A DNA stretch of 64,000 nt from Ignavibacteriaceae bacterium (lineage in GTDB: Bacteria > Bacteroidota > Ignavibacteria > Ignavibacteriales > Ignavibacteriaceae). Under the pieces are notes generated by a model. That model worked only from the letters and a program-made list of their open reading frames with translations, was not told where the DNA came from and searched no databases. The position numbers and the translations under genes were made by a program. The stretch lies in NCBI GenBank assembly GCA_023229425.1, contig JALNZG010000006.1:1-64000 (forward strand), given 5' to 3'. This document shows, piece by piece, positions 18,256-26,921 of this stretch (position 1 is the first letter of the stretch; each line of letters starts with the position of its first letter).

Positions 18256-19302
18256 ATGTCAACACAAAAAATAAAAGTAGGAATCTTAGGCGCAACCGGA
18301 AGCGTCGGACAAAAATTTATTCAACTTTTAAGCGATCATCCGTTTTTTGAAATTACGGAAGTCGCCGCTTCAGATCGTTCAGCTGGAAAGAAATATAAAG
18401 ATGCTGTAAATTGGTTTTTGCCAACTCCAATTCCCGATGCCATTGCCAATCTTACGGTTAAAAATTGTAAACCGAATTTAGATTGCGGCGTTGTTTTTTC
18501 CGGTTTAGATGCAAACATTGCCGGAGAAGTTGAAGAAGCATTTGCTAAAAACGGTTATCATGTTATTTCAAATTCTAAAAATCACCGGTTTGATAAAGAT
18601 GTTCCTTTGCTAATTCCTGAAGTTAACCCAGATCACTTGGGATTAATAAAAGTACAAAATTTCGGCAAAGGTTCAATTGTAACAAATCCTAATTGTTCAA
18701 CAATCGGAATGTTGATCGCATTAAAACCGCTTGATGACGCTTTCGGAATTGACCAAGTAAACGTTGTAACGATGCAAGCTTTATCTGGCGCAGGGTATCC
18801 CGGCGTTTCAAGTCTTGATATTATTGATAATGTAATTCCATTTATCGGTGGAGAAGAAAATAAAATGGAAACCGAGCCGCTAAAAATTCTTGGGAATTTT
18901 AACGGGAAAGAAATTGAATTGAGCACTTTCAAAATCAGCGCTTCATGCAACCGCGTGGCAGTTGTTGATGGACATCTCGAATCTGTTCAGGTAAAATTAA
19001 AAAATAAACCATCCAAAGAAGATATTCTTTCTGTATGGAAAAATTTTAAAAGTGAACCGCAAGAATATCATTTACCGCTTGCGCCGATTCAGCCGATCCA
19101 TTATTTCTTTGAAGATAAATATCCTCAGCCACGCCTGCACAGAGATATTGATAAAGGAATGGCGGTAGCAGTTGGCAGATTGCGCGATTGTAATTTATTC
19201 GATTACAAATTTTCAGTTCTTTCGCATAACACGGTTCGTGGAGCAGCCGGCGGAGCAATCCTCTGCGCCGAATTGATGAAAGTAAAAGGGTTGCTTTCAT
19301 AA
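18256..19302 (+). CDS. asd: Aspartate-semialdehyde dehydrogenase
   Basis: This 348-residue NADP-dependent enzyme makes aspartate semialdehyde, the step between the two ThrA activities. The nucleotide-binding loop is GILGATGSVGQ (residues 9-19) and the catalytic cysteine is C147 in NPNCSTIGM. The NPNCSTI form and SGAGYPGVSS are those of the archaeal/fungal-like Asd branch rather than the enterobacterial one. Its stop TAA shares one base with the thrB ATG, so the genes are co-translated. Confidence 0.95.
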   Translation: MSTQKIKVGILGATGSVGQKFIQLLSDHPFFEITEVAASDRSAGKKYKDAVNWFLPTPIPDAIANLTVKNCKPNLDCGVVFSGLDANIAGEVEEAFAKNGYHVISNSKNHRFDKDVPLLIPEVNPDHLGLIKVQNFGKGSIVTNPNCSTIGMLIALKPLDDAFGIDQVNVVTMQALSGAGYPGVSSLDIIDNVIPFIGGEENKMETEPLKILGNFNGKEIELSTFKISASCNRVAVVDGHLESVQVKLKNKPSKEDILSVWKNFKSEPQEYHLPLAPIQPIHYFFEDKYPQPRLHRDIDKGMAVAVGRLRDCNLFDYKFSVLSHNTVRGAAGGAILCAELMKVKGLLS

Positions 19303-20267
19303 TGAAAAATTTATTTAAAGCAAAAAAAGTGAGAGTCTTCTCCCCTGCTTCCGTATCAAACGTCGGATGCGGATTTGATATTTTTGGTTTTGCACTGCAT
19401 CAACCGGGTGATGAATTGGTAATGCGAATCGTTGACAAACCCGGTATTCACATTACAAAAATTACCGGCGATGAACATCATCTACCTAAAGATGCGAAAA
19501 AAAATACTGCCGCAGTTTCCCTTCGAGCTATGATGAACGCACTCGAACCAAAGTTCGGAGTTGAGATGGAACTTCATAAAAAAATGCCGTTAGGCAGCGG
19601 ACTCGGTTCAAGCGCCGCCAGCGCGGTTGCAAGCGTTTTTGCTTTAAATGCATTATTGAAAAAACCTTTTTCAAAAAATGATTTGCTGCTTTTCGCTTTA
19701 GAAGGAGAAAAAATTGCCAGCGGCAACATTGCTCATGCTGATAATGTCGCTCCTTGTTTGTACGGCGGATTTACATTGGTAAGAGGCTGCAATCCTCCGG
19801 ATGTTATTTCAATCCCGGTTCCGGATGATCTTTACTGCACGATCATTCATCCGCATATTGAAATTAAAACCGAGTTTGCCAGAAGAATTTTGCGCTCGCA
19901 AATAAAACTTTCCGATGCGGTTAGACAATGGGGAAACGCTGCTGCATTAGTTGCGGGATTAATGAAACCGGATTATGAGTTGATCAAACGATCGATTGAA
20001 GATTATATTATTGAACCGATCCGCGGTTCGCTGATCCCGAATTATTTTCTGATAAAAGAAACCGCGTTGAAAAATGGAGCTCTCGGTTGTAGTATCTCCG
20101 GTTCCGGTCCTTCTGTTTTTGCGTTAAGCCGGAGTGAGAAGGAAGCCAAACTTATTGGTTCAGAAATGAAAAAAGTTCTCACAAAAATAAAATTGAAAAG
20201 CGACACCTTCATTTCGAAAATAAATCATGAGGGTCCTAAAATTATTTCATTGGTGGAAAACATTTGA
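19302..20267 (+). CDS. thrB: Homoserine kinase
   Basis: This 321-residue GHMP-family kinase phosphorylates homoserine. The N-terminus carries SPASVSNVGCGFDIFGFAL, and the ATP-binding loop is MPLGSGLGSSAASA (residues 95-108). The third GHMP motif appears as GCSISGSGPSVFAL. It overlaps asd by one base and thrC by four bases (TTGA). Confidence 0.96.
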   Translation: MKNLFKAKKVRVFSPASVSNVGCGFDIFGFALHQPGDELVMRIVDKPGIHITKITGDEHHLPKDAKKNTAAVSLRAMMNALEPKFGVEMELHKKMPLGSGLGSSAASAVASVFALNALLKKPFSKNDLLLFALEGEKIASGNIAHADNVAPCLYGGFTLVRGCNPPDVISIPVPDDLYCTIIHPHIEIKTEFARRILRSQIKLSDAVRQWGNAAALVAGLMKPDYELIKRSIEDYIIEPIRGSLIPNYFLIKETALKNGALGCSISGSGPSVFALSRSEKEAKLIGSEMKKVLTKIKLKSDTFISKINHEGPKIISLVENI

Positions 20268-21571
20268 AATTCTACAGTACAAATAATAGACAAACACAGA
20301 TATCCTTCCGTGAAGCCGTTCTAAAAGGTATAGCAGATGACGGCGGACTTTTTATGCCGAATGAAATTCCAAAACTACCTGAAAGTTTTTTCCATAATAT
20401 TGAAAAATATTCTTTTCAAGAAATTGGATTTGAAGTTGCAAAACTTTTTATCGATGATATAAATGACGATGATTTACGCACTATAATAAATAACGCAATT
20501 TCTTTTCCGGCTCCGCTTGTTCGATTATCAAACAATATTTCAATCCTGGAATTATTCCACGGACCGACTTTAGCTTTCAAGGATTTCGGCGCTAAATTTC
20601 TCGCGAATCTTTTAACGCATTATTTAAAAGATGAGAAAAAAGAAACATTAATTTTGGTTGCAACTTCGGGCGATACCGGGAGCGCGGTAGCAAACGGTTT
20701 CTATGAAAAAGAAGGAATTAAAGTTGCTCTTCTTTATCCCAGTGGAAAAGTAAGTCGAACGCAGGAACAACAATTAACCACACTCGGCAAAAATATTTTC
20801 GCTTTTGAAATCGAAGGTGTGTTTGATGACTGTCAACAGCTTGTAAAACAAGCCTTCCATGATTCAGAATTAAAAAATATATTTTCGATGACCTCGGCAA
20901 ACTCAATAAACCTAGCCAGACTTCTTCCGCAATCATTTTATTATTTTGAAGCCTGCAAACAAGTAAAAGATAAATCGCTTCCGTTTGTGGTTTCTGTTCC
21001 AAGTGGAAATTTTGGAAATCTTACTGCCGGATTAATTGCTCAGACTATGGGATTACCTATTCATAAATTTATTGCGGCAGTAAATGCCAATGACGTTTTC
21101 TTTAATTATTTACAAAACGGGAAATTTGAACCGAAGCCATCGGTGCTTACGATTTCAAACGCAATGGATGTCGGAAATCCAAGCAACTTTGTACGTATCA
21201 TTTCAATGTTTGAAAATGATGTTGATTTAATCCGAAAGAAAATTTCAAGTTCAAGTTTTAATGATGAACAAACTCTATCAGCAATAAAAGAAGTAAAAGA
21301 AAAATATAATTATACTATTGATCCGCATGGAGCAGTTGGTTATTTAGCATTGAATAAATATCTGCAGGAAACCGGACAAGAAGATGTAAACGGAATAATT
21401 TTAGAAACCGCTCATCCTGCAAAATTCTCCGAAATTGTTGATAACGTTCTTGCAGAAAAAACTGTTATACCGGAAAGATTATCCGCGTGCTTCGAAAAAG
21501 AAAAAGCTGCTGTAAAGACACAAAAAGATTATGCTTCATTTAAAGAAGTGTTAATAAAAACAATTACATAA
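20264..21571 (+). CDS. thrC: Threonine synthase
   Basis: The 435-residue PLP enzyme converts phosphohomoserine to threonine. The PLP lysine is K106 in LAFKDFGAKF; the cofactor phosphate loop is ATSGDTGSAVANG, and VPSGNFGNLTAG follows. The start is TTG inside the thrB stop (TTGA overlap), a plausible coupled start; the sequence MKFYSTNNRQTQISFREAV fits the family N-terminus. Confidence 0.96.
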   Translation: MKFYSTNNRQTQISFREAVLKGIADDGGLFMPNEIPKLPESFFHNIEKYSFQEIGFEVAKLFIDDINDDDLRTIINNAISFPAPLVRLSNNISILELFHGPTLAFKDFGAKFLANLLTHYLKDEKKETLILVATSGDTGSAVANGFYEKEGIKVALLYPSGKVSRTQEQQLTTLGKNIFAFEIEGVFDDCQQLVKQAFHDSELKNIFSMTSANSINLARLLPQSFYYFEACKQVKDKSLPFVVSVPSGNFGNLTAGLIAQTMGLPIHKFIAAVNANDVFFNYLQNGKFEPKPSVLTISNAMDVGNPSNFVRIISMFENDVDLIRKKISSSSFNDEQTLSAIKEVKEKYNYTIDPHGAVGYLALNKYLQETGQEDVNGIILETAHPAKFSEIVDNVLAEKTVIPERLSACFEKEKAAVKTQKDYASFKEVLIKTIT

Positions 21572-21582
21572 AGGGAAATAAG

Positions 21583-22383
21583 ATGGAAAATAAAGTAATC
21601 ACAATCCTTGGAAGCGGAAATATCGGATTATCGATCGCAAACGGATTGGTTCACGCAAAATTGGTTTCCCCTAAAAATATAATTCTAACAAGAAGAAATA
21701 CCGAGTTGTTAAAAAAATTTTCATTGCAAGGTTTTTCTGTTTTGGAGGACAATAAAAAAGCAGTTACTCAAGCAGATATTGTTATCATCGCAGTTCAACC
21801 ACAACAGTTGAATGATTTATTACTTCAAATAAAACCGTCTCTGAAAGTAAAAAAGCATACGGTTATTTCTGTCGTTTCCGGCGCTACTGTTGCTGCTATG
21901 AAAAAAATTCTCGGTGGAAAAATAAAAATCGTCCGCGCTATGCCGAATACTGCAATAGCCATTCAAGAATCAATGACTTGCTTATCCTCCGATTCAACTG
22001 AAGCGTTGACCGATGCGGAAAAGATTTTTAATGCTCTCGGTAACAGTTTAATTATTAAAGAAGAATTAATGGGACCGGCAACGGCATTATGCGCTTGCGG
22101 AATAGCATTTTTTCTTCGCGCAATTCGTGCCGCTTCGCAAGGCGGAATTGAGATCGGGTTTCACTCCGAAGAAGCAATTATGATGGCTGCGCAAACTGCA
22201 AAAGGAGCCGCCACTCTTCTTTTAGAAAATAAAAATCACCCTGAAAGTGAAGTTGACAAAGTAACAACTCCGAGAGGAATTACTATTTCAGGCTTAAACC
22301 AGATGGAGCATAACGGCTTTAGTTCGGCTTTAATTAAAGGAATTGTTACTTCCGCTGAAAAAGCTGCCAAGATTTACTCATAA
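21583..22383 (+). CDS. proC: Pyrroline-5-carboxylate reductase
   Basis: The 266-residue enzyme performs the last step of proline synthesis. It has the dinucleotide loop ILGSGNIGLSIANGL at the N-terminus, RAMPNTAIAIQESMT, and the C-terminal signature TPRGITISGLNQMEHNGF. It starts 11 bases after thrC behind GGGAAATAAG, so it probably belongs to the thr transcript. Proline synthesis in a threonine operon is not an obvious partnership. Confidence 0.93.
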   Translation: MENKVITILGSGNIGLSIANGLVHAKLVSPKNIILTRRNTELLKKFSLQGFSVLEDNKKAVTQADIVIIAVQPQQLNDLLLQIKPSLKVKKHTVISVVSGATVAAMKKILGGKIKIVRAMPNTAIAIQESMTCLSSDSTEALTDAEKIFNALGNSLIIKEELMGPATALCACGIAFFLRAIRAASQGGIEIGFHSEEAIMMAAQTAKGAATLLLENKNHPESEVDKVTTPRGITISGLNQMEHNGFSSALIKGIVTSAEKAAKIYS

Positions 22384-22407
22384 ATATGCAATCTTGATAA
22401 AAAAGTA

Positions 22408-22439
22408 TTTGACAAATGAACTTGAGTGCACTATCTTTG
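22408..22439 (+). promoter_or_regulatory. Bacteroidota-type promoter of the metY-metX unit
   Basis: TTTGACA (22408-22414) is followed by TATCTTTG (22432-22439), a TAnnTTTG box, with 20 nt between TTTG and TA. It lies just after the proC stop and just before the leader peptide ATG at 22451. Confidence 0.75.
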
Positions 22440-22450
22440 CACCTACTGAA

Positions 22451-22546
22451 ATGAAAAACAAAAATATAAATATCGAAATTATAAATATGGCAATGTGCCT
22501 CTGTTGTATGATGATGTGTTCATCAACTCGGATGGTCTCAGCCTAA
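22451..22546 (+). CDS. Met/Cys-rich leader peptide (31 residues)
   Basis: The short frame opens MKNKNINIEIIN, then MAMCLCCMMMC (residues 13-23), then SSTRMVSA. Seven Met and four Cys lie in 31 residues, and nine of the eleven residues 13-23 are Met or Cys. The opening MKNKNINIEI resembles the thr leader MKNQKSNII in style. It sits between a promoter and an intrinsic terminator, upstream of methionine genes. I infer a transcription attenuator sensing charged Met- and Cys-tRNA. The size, composition and context make chance unlikely. Confidence 0.82.
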   Translation: MKNKNINIEIINMAMCLCCMMMCSSTRMVSA

Positions 22547-22566
22547 ACGTTCTAATATTTTAATTG

Positions 22567-22606
22567 AAGCCCTTCCGAAGTGAAAACTCGAGAAGGGCTT
22601 TTTTGT
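22567..22606 (+). terminator. First terminator of the met leader (attenuator)
   Basis: AAGCCCTTC (22567-22575) pairs with GAAGGGCTT (22592-22600), followed by TTTTTTG. A competing partner for the left arm lies in the leader peptide end: ACTCGGATGG (22526-22535) pairs with CCTTCCGAAGT apart from one bulge and one mismatch, which gives a candidate antiterminator. Confidence 0.8.
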
Positions 22607-22631
22607 TTGTATGTTCTTATAAAATAAAAAA

Positions 22632-22757
22632 CTCTTATCGAGAAAGGTTGAGGGAACAGGCCCTATGAAACCTTAGCAACCATCACGCGCGTCGTGAATT
22701 TTGGTGCTACTTCCTGCCCGTTCCGGGTTGTCCCGGGAATTGTGGAAAGATGAGAAT
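22632..22757 (+). promoter_or_regulatory. SAM-I (S-box) riboswitch
   Basis: The S-box hallmarks appear in order: CTCTTATCGAGAAAGG, then TTGAGGGA, CAGGCCCTATGAAACC and TTAGCAACC. A variable arm, GGTGCTACTTCCTGCC and finally GGAAAGATGAGAA follow. CTTATC and GATGAG close helix P1. SAM-I binds S-adenosylmethionine and favours termination when it is bound. It stands upstream of metY and downstream of the Met/Cys leader terminator. Confidence 0.95.
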
Positions 22758-22766
22758 CAGGTATTT

Positions 22767-22806
22767 AACCTCTTCAGAAATCTTTTCCGGAGAGGTTTTT
22801 TTTTGT
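22767..22806 (+). terminator. Expression-platform terminator of the SAM-I riboswitch
   Basis: AACCTCT (22767-22773) pairs with AGAGGTT (22791-22797), followed by a long T-run. It lies 10 bases after the aptamer, 47 bases before the metY ATG. Confidence 0.85.
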
Positions 22807-22852
22807 CTATAACTGAAATTAAAACAATAAATAAAAACAAAGAGGTAACAAA

Positions 22853-24178
22853 ATGAGTGCTGAACAAAAACCAAGAAACTACAGATTTGAAACGCTGCAA
22901 CTGCATGCCGGACAAACAGTGGATCCGACAACTAATTCCCGCGCGGTTCCCATCTATCAAACTGCATCATATAATTTTAATGATGCCGACCACGCTGCAA
23001 ATTTATTCGGATTGAAAGAATTCGGAAACATTTACACACGGATTATGAATCCGACGACGGATGTTTTTGAAAAACGAATTGCCGCTCTTGAAGGTGGAGT
23101 TGCAGGTTTGGCAACTGCGTCAGGGCAAGCCGCCCAGCTTATAGCAATTACTACAATTGCGCAAGCCGGAGAAAACATTGTTTCCACCAGTTTGCTTTAC
23201 GGCGGAACATATAATCAATTCAAAGTTACTTTCCCAAGATTAGGAATTGATGTTAAATTTGTTTCAGGCGATTCCCCGGAAGAATTTGAAAAACTGATCG
23301 ATTCTAAAACAAAAGCTCTTTATCTTGAAACTATCGGCAACCCAAGATTAAATATTGCTAACATTAAAGAAATTGCAGATGTGGCACATAAGCACAATAT
23401 TCCCCTTATTGTTGATAATACATTCGGAGCGGCTGGCTTTATTGCAAGACCAATTGACCACGGTGCTGATATTGTTGTCGCTTCCGCAACTAAATGGATT
23501 GGCGGACATGGAACTTCTATTGGCGGTGTAATTGTTGACTCGGGTAAATTTAATTGGGGCAATGGAAATTTCCCGATCTTCACTGAACCTAGTCCAGGTT
23601 ATCACGGATTAAAATTCTGGGAAATATTTGGCGCTGATGGACCGTTTGGAAACATTGCTTTTATTATTCGCGCTCGCGTTGAAGCTTTAAGAGATTTAGG
23701 TCCGTGCTTAAGTCCATTTAACGCTTTTCTTCTTCTCCAAGGATTGGAAACACTTTCATTAAGAATTGAAAGACATGGACAAAATGCTTTGGAATTAGCA
23801 ACCTGGTTAGAGAACCATCCGCAAGTTGCATGGGTTTCTTATCCCGGCTTAAAATCTCATCCGTACCATGAAAACGCGAAGAAATTTTTACGTAACGGAT
23901 TGTTTGGTTCGGTTTTGACCTTCGGAATAAAGGGAGGACTCGAAGCAGGCAGAACATTCATCAACAATGTGCAGCTTGCAAGTCTTTTGGCAAATGTCGG
24001 AGATGCAAAAACGTTGGTAATTCATCCGGCTTCAACTACACACCAGCAATTAAGCGAAGCTGAACAGAAAGAATCAGGTGTTACAGCTGATCTGATCCGT
24101 GTTTCCGTTGGTCTTGAACATATTGACGATATCAAGGAAGATTTTGAAGAAGCTTTAAAAGCAACTTTGAAAAAATAA
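22853..24178 (+). CDS. metY: O-acetylhomoserine sulfhydrylase
   Basis: The 441-residue PLP enzyme makes homocysteine from O-acetylhomoserine and sulphide. It opens with ETLQLHAGQTVDPTTNSRAV and YQTASYNFND, typical of OAH/OAS sulfhydrylases. Y-T-R-I-M-N-P-T-T and LEGGVAGLATASGQAAQ follow. The PLP lysine is K214 (SATKWIGGHG). The length fits MetY rather than the shorter MetB/MetC. The ribosome site is AAAGAGG. Both leader elements upstream control it, and metX, the enzyme that supplies its substrate, follows. Confidence 0.95.
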   Translation: MSAEQKPRNYRFETLQLHAGQTVDPTTNSRAVPIYQTASYNFNDADHAANLFGLKEFGNIYTRIMNPTTDVFEKRIAALEGGVAGLATASGQAAQLIAITTIAQAGENIVSTSLLYGGTYNQFKVTFPRLGIDVKFVSGDSPEEFEKLIDSKTKALYLETIGNPRLNIANIKEIADVAHKHNIPLIVDNTFGAAGFIARPIDHGADIVVASATKWIGGHGTSIGGVIVDSGKFNWGNGNFPIFTEPSPGYHGLKFWEIFGADGPFGNIAFIIRARVEALRDLGPCLSPFNAFLLLQGLETLSLRIERHGQNALELATWLENHPQVAWVSYPGLKSHPYHENAKKFLRNGLFGSVLTFGIKGGLEAGRTFINNVQLASLLANVGDAKTLVIHPASTTHQQLSEAEQKESGVTADLIRVSVGLEHIDDIKEDFEEALKATLKK

Positions 24179-24191
24179 TTTCATTCACCAG

Positions 24192-24222
24192 GCTGTTTCA
24201 CCTACAAATGGATGAAACAGCT
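24192..24222 (+). terminator. Stem-loop between metY and metX
   Basis: GCTGTTTCA (24193-24201 region) pairs perfectly with TGAAACAGC nearby, with an 11-base loop, followed by TTATTAAAG rather than a T-run. It could reduce or stabilise read-through into metX. It also covers the ATG at 24212, which argues against that start for metX. Confidence 0.5.
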
Positions 24223-24238
24223 TATTAAAGTAATTTCT

Positions 24239-25402
24239 ATGGAAACAAAAACGTTAGAAAAAATTTCAGCGCGAACACAATTCGTGAACTTGTATAATGA
24301 GAGGAATCCCTTTTATTTAGAGTCAGGAGAGACTTTACAGGAAGTTGATGTTGCTTATCAAACTTACGGAGAACTTAATACCAGTGGGACGAATGCTATC
24401 CTTGTTTGCCATGCCTTAACCGGCAATGCGCACGCAGCAGGAACAATTGATGAAGCTGAGCTTGAAAACAGTAAAGGACATGAATTTCTCTTTAAGTATA
24501 ACAAAATGAACTTACACAACTTGGGTTGGTGGGATTCTTTAATCGGACCGGGAAAAGTTTTTGACACCGAAAAATATTTTGTGATTTGCTCCAACTTTCT
24601 CGGCGGTTGTTACGGAACAACAGGTCCCACCTCTCTCAATAAACAAACCGACAAACAATACCGCATGGCGTTTCCCAAGTATTCAGTAAGAGATATGGTG
24701 AAAGTACAAAAAAAATTACTGGATGTTCTAGGAGTAAAAGGGCTTGTAACCGTTGCCGGCGGTTCATTAGGTGGCATGCAAGCTCTTGAATGGGCAATAA
24801 TGTTTCCTGATTTTATGAAATCCGTTATTCCTATTGCTACGGCAGCTCAACATTCTGCGTGGGCAATTGCTTTTAATACGCTTTCAAGACAGGTAATTCT
24901 AAATGATGCGGGATGGCAAAGTGGAAATTATTTAGAACAACCGAAGGGGCTCGCCGCCGCAAGAATTGCCGCAATGATCAGTTACCGCGCTCCCGAAGAT
25001 TTTAATCAAAAATTCGGAAGAGAAACTGATGAAGAAAGTGAAAATCCGCTTGATACGAAATTTCAAATTGAAAATTATCTTCTTTATCAGGGCGAAAAAC
25101 TTGTTAAAAGATTTGACGCTAACACTTATTTGTACATCACCAATGCGATGGATAGCCATGATGTTGCGGCACAAAGAAGATCACTTGAAGAATCTCTCGG
25201 GAGAATTTCGGCTAAGTGTCTAAGTATTGGTATCTCGTCAGATATTCTTTACCCACCCGACGAGCAAAAGAGTATTGCTTCTCAAATTAAAGAAGCTGAG
25301 TACGAAGAAATTGACTCGCCTTTCGGTCACGATGCTTTTTTAATTGAATTTGAACAAGTAAGTAATTTTATCACCAAATTTTTCCACAAAAACGGATTGT
25401 GA
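24239..25402 (+). CDS. metX: Homoserine O-acetyltransferase
   Basis: This alpha/beta-hydrolase acetylates homoserine and feeds MetY. The nucleophile serine is S176 in AGGSLGGMQALEW; ACHALTGNAHAAG, LGGCYGTTGP and the terminal FGHDAFLIE (catalytic His) are all present. I place the start at 24239 (METKTLEK) because the in-frame ATG at 24212 lies in a hairpin. The length from 24239 is 387 residues. It is probably in one transcript with metY. Confidence 0.94.
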   Translation: METKTLEKISARTQFVNLYNERNPFYLESGETLQEVDVAYQTYGELNTSGTNAILVCHALTGNAHAAGTIDEAELENSKGHEFLFKYNKMNLHNLGWWDSLIGPGKVFDTEKYFVICSNFLGGCYGTTGPTSLNKQTDKQYRMAFPKYSVRDMVKVQKKLLDVLGVKGLVTVAGGSLGGMQALEWAIMFPDFMKSVIPIATAAQHSAWAIAFNTLSRQVILNDAGWQSGNYLEQPKGLAAARIAAMISYRAPEDFNQKFGRETDEESENPLDTKFQIENYLLYQGEKLVKRFDANTYLYITNAMDSHDVAAQRRSLEESLGRISAKCLSIGISSDILYPPDEQKSIASQIKEAEYEEIDSPFGHDAFLIEFEQVSNFITKFFHKNGL

Positions 25403-25478
25403 GCCAATTCTTTAAGTGAAGAAAATTCTCTATTTTTGTAATAAGAAATAGATTTTTTTACATTTGAAAGAAGGCTAA

Positions 25479-26912
25479 ATGAATTTTGAAGCCCTAAAAG
25501 GTTTTCATGATCCATGTTTTGTGCTTGCAGAAAACGGAACTATTCTAAAATTAAACGAGGCGGCTTTACAATTTTTCCCGTCATCTAATAGTAAAATAAC
25601 CGGCGAAAAGTTTTCTAAAATCCTTGCTCCGACTTCCGTTCTTAGATTCGAAGACGCTCTATTCGCTTCAATAAAAAACAACACCTCTGCTGAATTTGAA
25701 ATCTCCATGCAGTCCTTCGATGCAAATATTTACGATGTAAATATTTATATCTCACCGTTTATTAATGAAATGGATGGGGGAAAAAATGTTCTCATTGTTG
25801 GAAAAGATTTTACTTCGGAGAAGAAAAAAGAATCAGAATTTTTGCGGTTCTACTCCGTAGCTCAAAATACGGTAAACCCATTGCAGATCACCGACTTGAA
25901 TGGAAAAATGAATTACGTTAATCCTGCTTTTGAACGAGCGAGTGGTTATAAAAAAGATGAATTGATCGGTCAAAATCCAAATATTTTCGGAAGTAAAAAA
26001 CATTCAAAAGAATATTGGGAGGCGATGTGGAGAACCATTTCTTCCGGCAAAGTTTGGCTTGGTGAAGTTGAAAACAAAAAGAAAAGCGGTGAATCTTTCC
26101 ATACACGATTATTAGTCTCTCCGATAATCGATGAAACACAAAAAGTCGTTGGGTACTTTGGCGTTCACCATGACCTTACCGATAAAAAGATACTTGAGAA
26201 ACAATTGATCCACACACAAAAAATGGAAAGTATCGGAACACTTGCTGCAGGAGTTGCACACGAAGTAGGTAATCCACTTGCCTCAATTTCTGCATTAGTA
26301 CAAATTGTTCAACGCGAAACCGATGATAATTTTATCAAAGAAAAACTTGAACTTGTTAAAAAACAAATTACACGCATTTCAAAAATTATCCGGGATCTAG
26401 TTGATTTTTCCCGCCCATCAGATTACGAATTAAAGTCCACCGACATTAATGATAATTTGAAAGAAGCGATTGAAATTGTAAAAGTTGGTAAAAAAACAAA
26501 AGATATAAATTTTATTTCTCACTTAGATGAATCCCTCCCTTCCGTCCCGTTAATAGCGGATCAAGTTCAGCAGGTTTTTGTTAATATCTTAATCAATGCC
26601 GTTGATGCCATCGCCGAAAAAAAAGAAAAATATATAATTGAAGAAGAATCGTTCATCAAAGTAAGCACATCAATAAAAGATGCAACTATTAAGGTTATTT
26701 TTGACGATAATGGAATTGGCATCCCGGAGCAATCACTTTCCAAAGTGTTTGAACCTTTCTTCACGACAAAGAAAGAAGGAAAAGGTACGGGGCTTGGACT
26801 TTGGGTAAGCTACGGAATTATCAAAAGCTCGCACGGTGAAATAAAAGTTGAGAGCTCTTATAAAAAAGGGACAAAATTCATTATTAATTTTCCTCTGAAT
26901 TTAATACTATAA
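25479..26912 (+). CDS. Soluble PAS-PAS sensor histidine kinase (NtrB-like)
   Basis: The 477-residue kinase lacks membrane segments. Two PAS-type domains (about 1-115 and 125-235, the second with NYVNPAFERASGY and WLGEVENKKKSGE) lead to the phospho-acceptor helix GTLAAGVAHEVGNPLASIS. The ATPase domain shows NILINAVDAI, DDNGIGIPEQ and FEPFFTTKKEGKGTGLGL. The response regulator gene starts 9 bases downstream, so the two form a pair. The signal is probably cytoplasmic and is unknown. A TATTTTTG box at 25431-25438 may belong to its promoter. Confidence 0.92.
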   Translation: MNFEALKGFHDPCFVLAENGTILKLNEAALQFFPSSNSKITGEKFSKILAPTSVLRFEDALFASIKNNTSAEFEISMQSFDANIYDVNIYISPFINEMDGGKNVLIVGKDFTSEKKKESEFLRFYSVAQNTVNPLQITDLNGKMNYVNPAFERASGYKKDELIGQNPNIFGSKKHSKEYWEAMWRTISSGKVWLGEVENKKKSGESFHTRLLVSPIIDETQKVVGYFGVHHDLTDKKILEKQLIHTQKMESIGTLAAGVAHEVGNPLASISALVQIVQRETDDNFIKEKLELVKKQITRISKIIRDLVDFSRPSDYELKSTDINDNLKEAIEIVKVGKKTKDINFISHLDESLPSVPLIADQVQQVFVNILINAVDAIAEKKEKYIIEEESFIKVSTSIKDATIKVIFDDNGIGIPEQSLSKVFEPFFTTKKEGKGTGLGLWVSYGIIKSSHGEIKVESSYKKGTKFIINFPLNLIL

Positions 26913-26921
26913 AGGAAACAG

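Noticed and set aside
24212..24238. Upstream ATG for metX
   Set aside because: It lies in a stem-loop (GCTGTTTCA/TGAAACAGC); the ATG at 24239 begins the family-like sequence.
25029..25223. Small plus-strand frame inside metX
   Set aside because: It is out of frame with the conserved MetX sequence, has no start context and is best read as a shadow.
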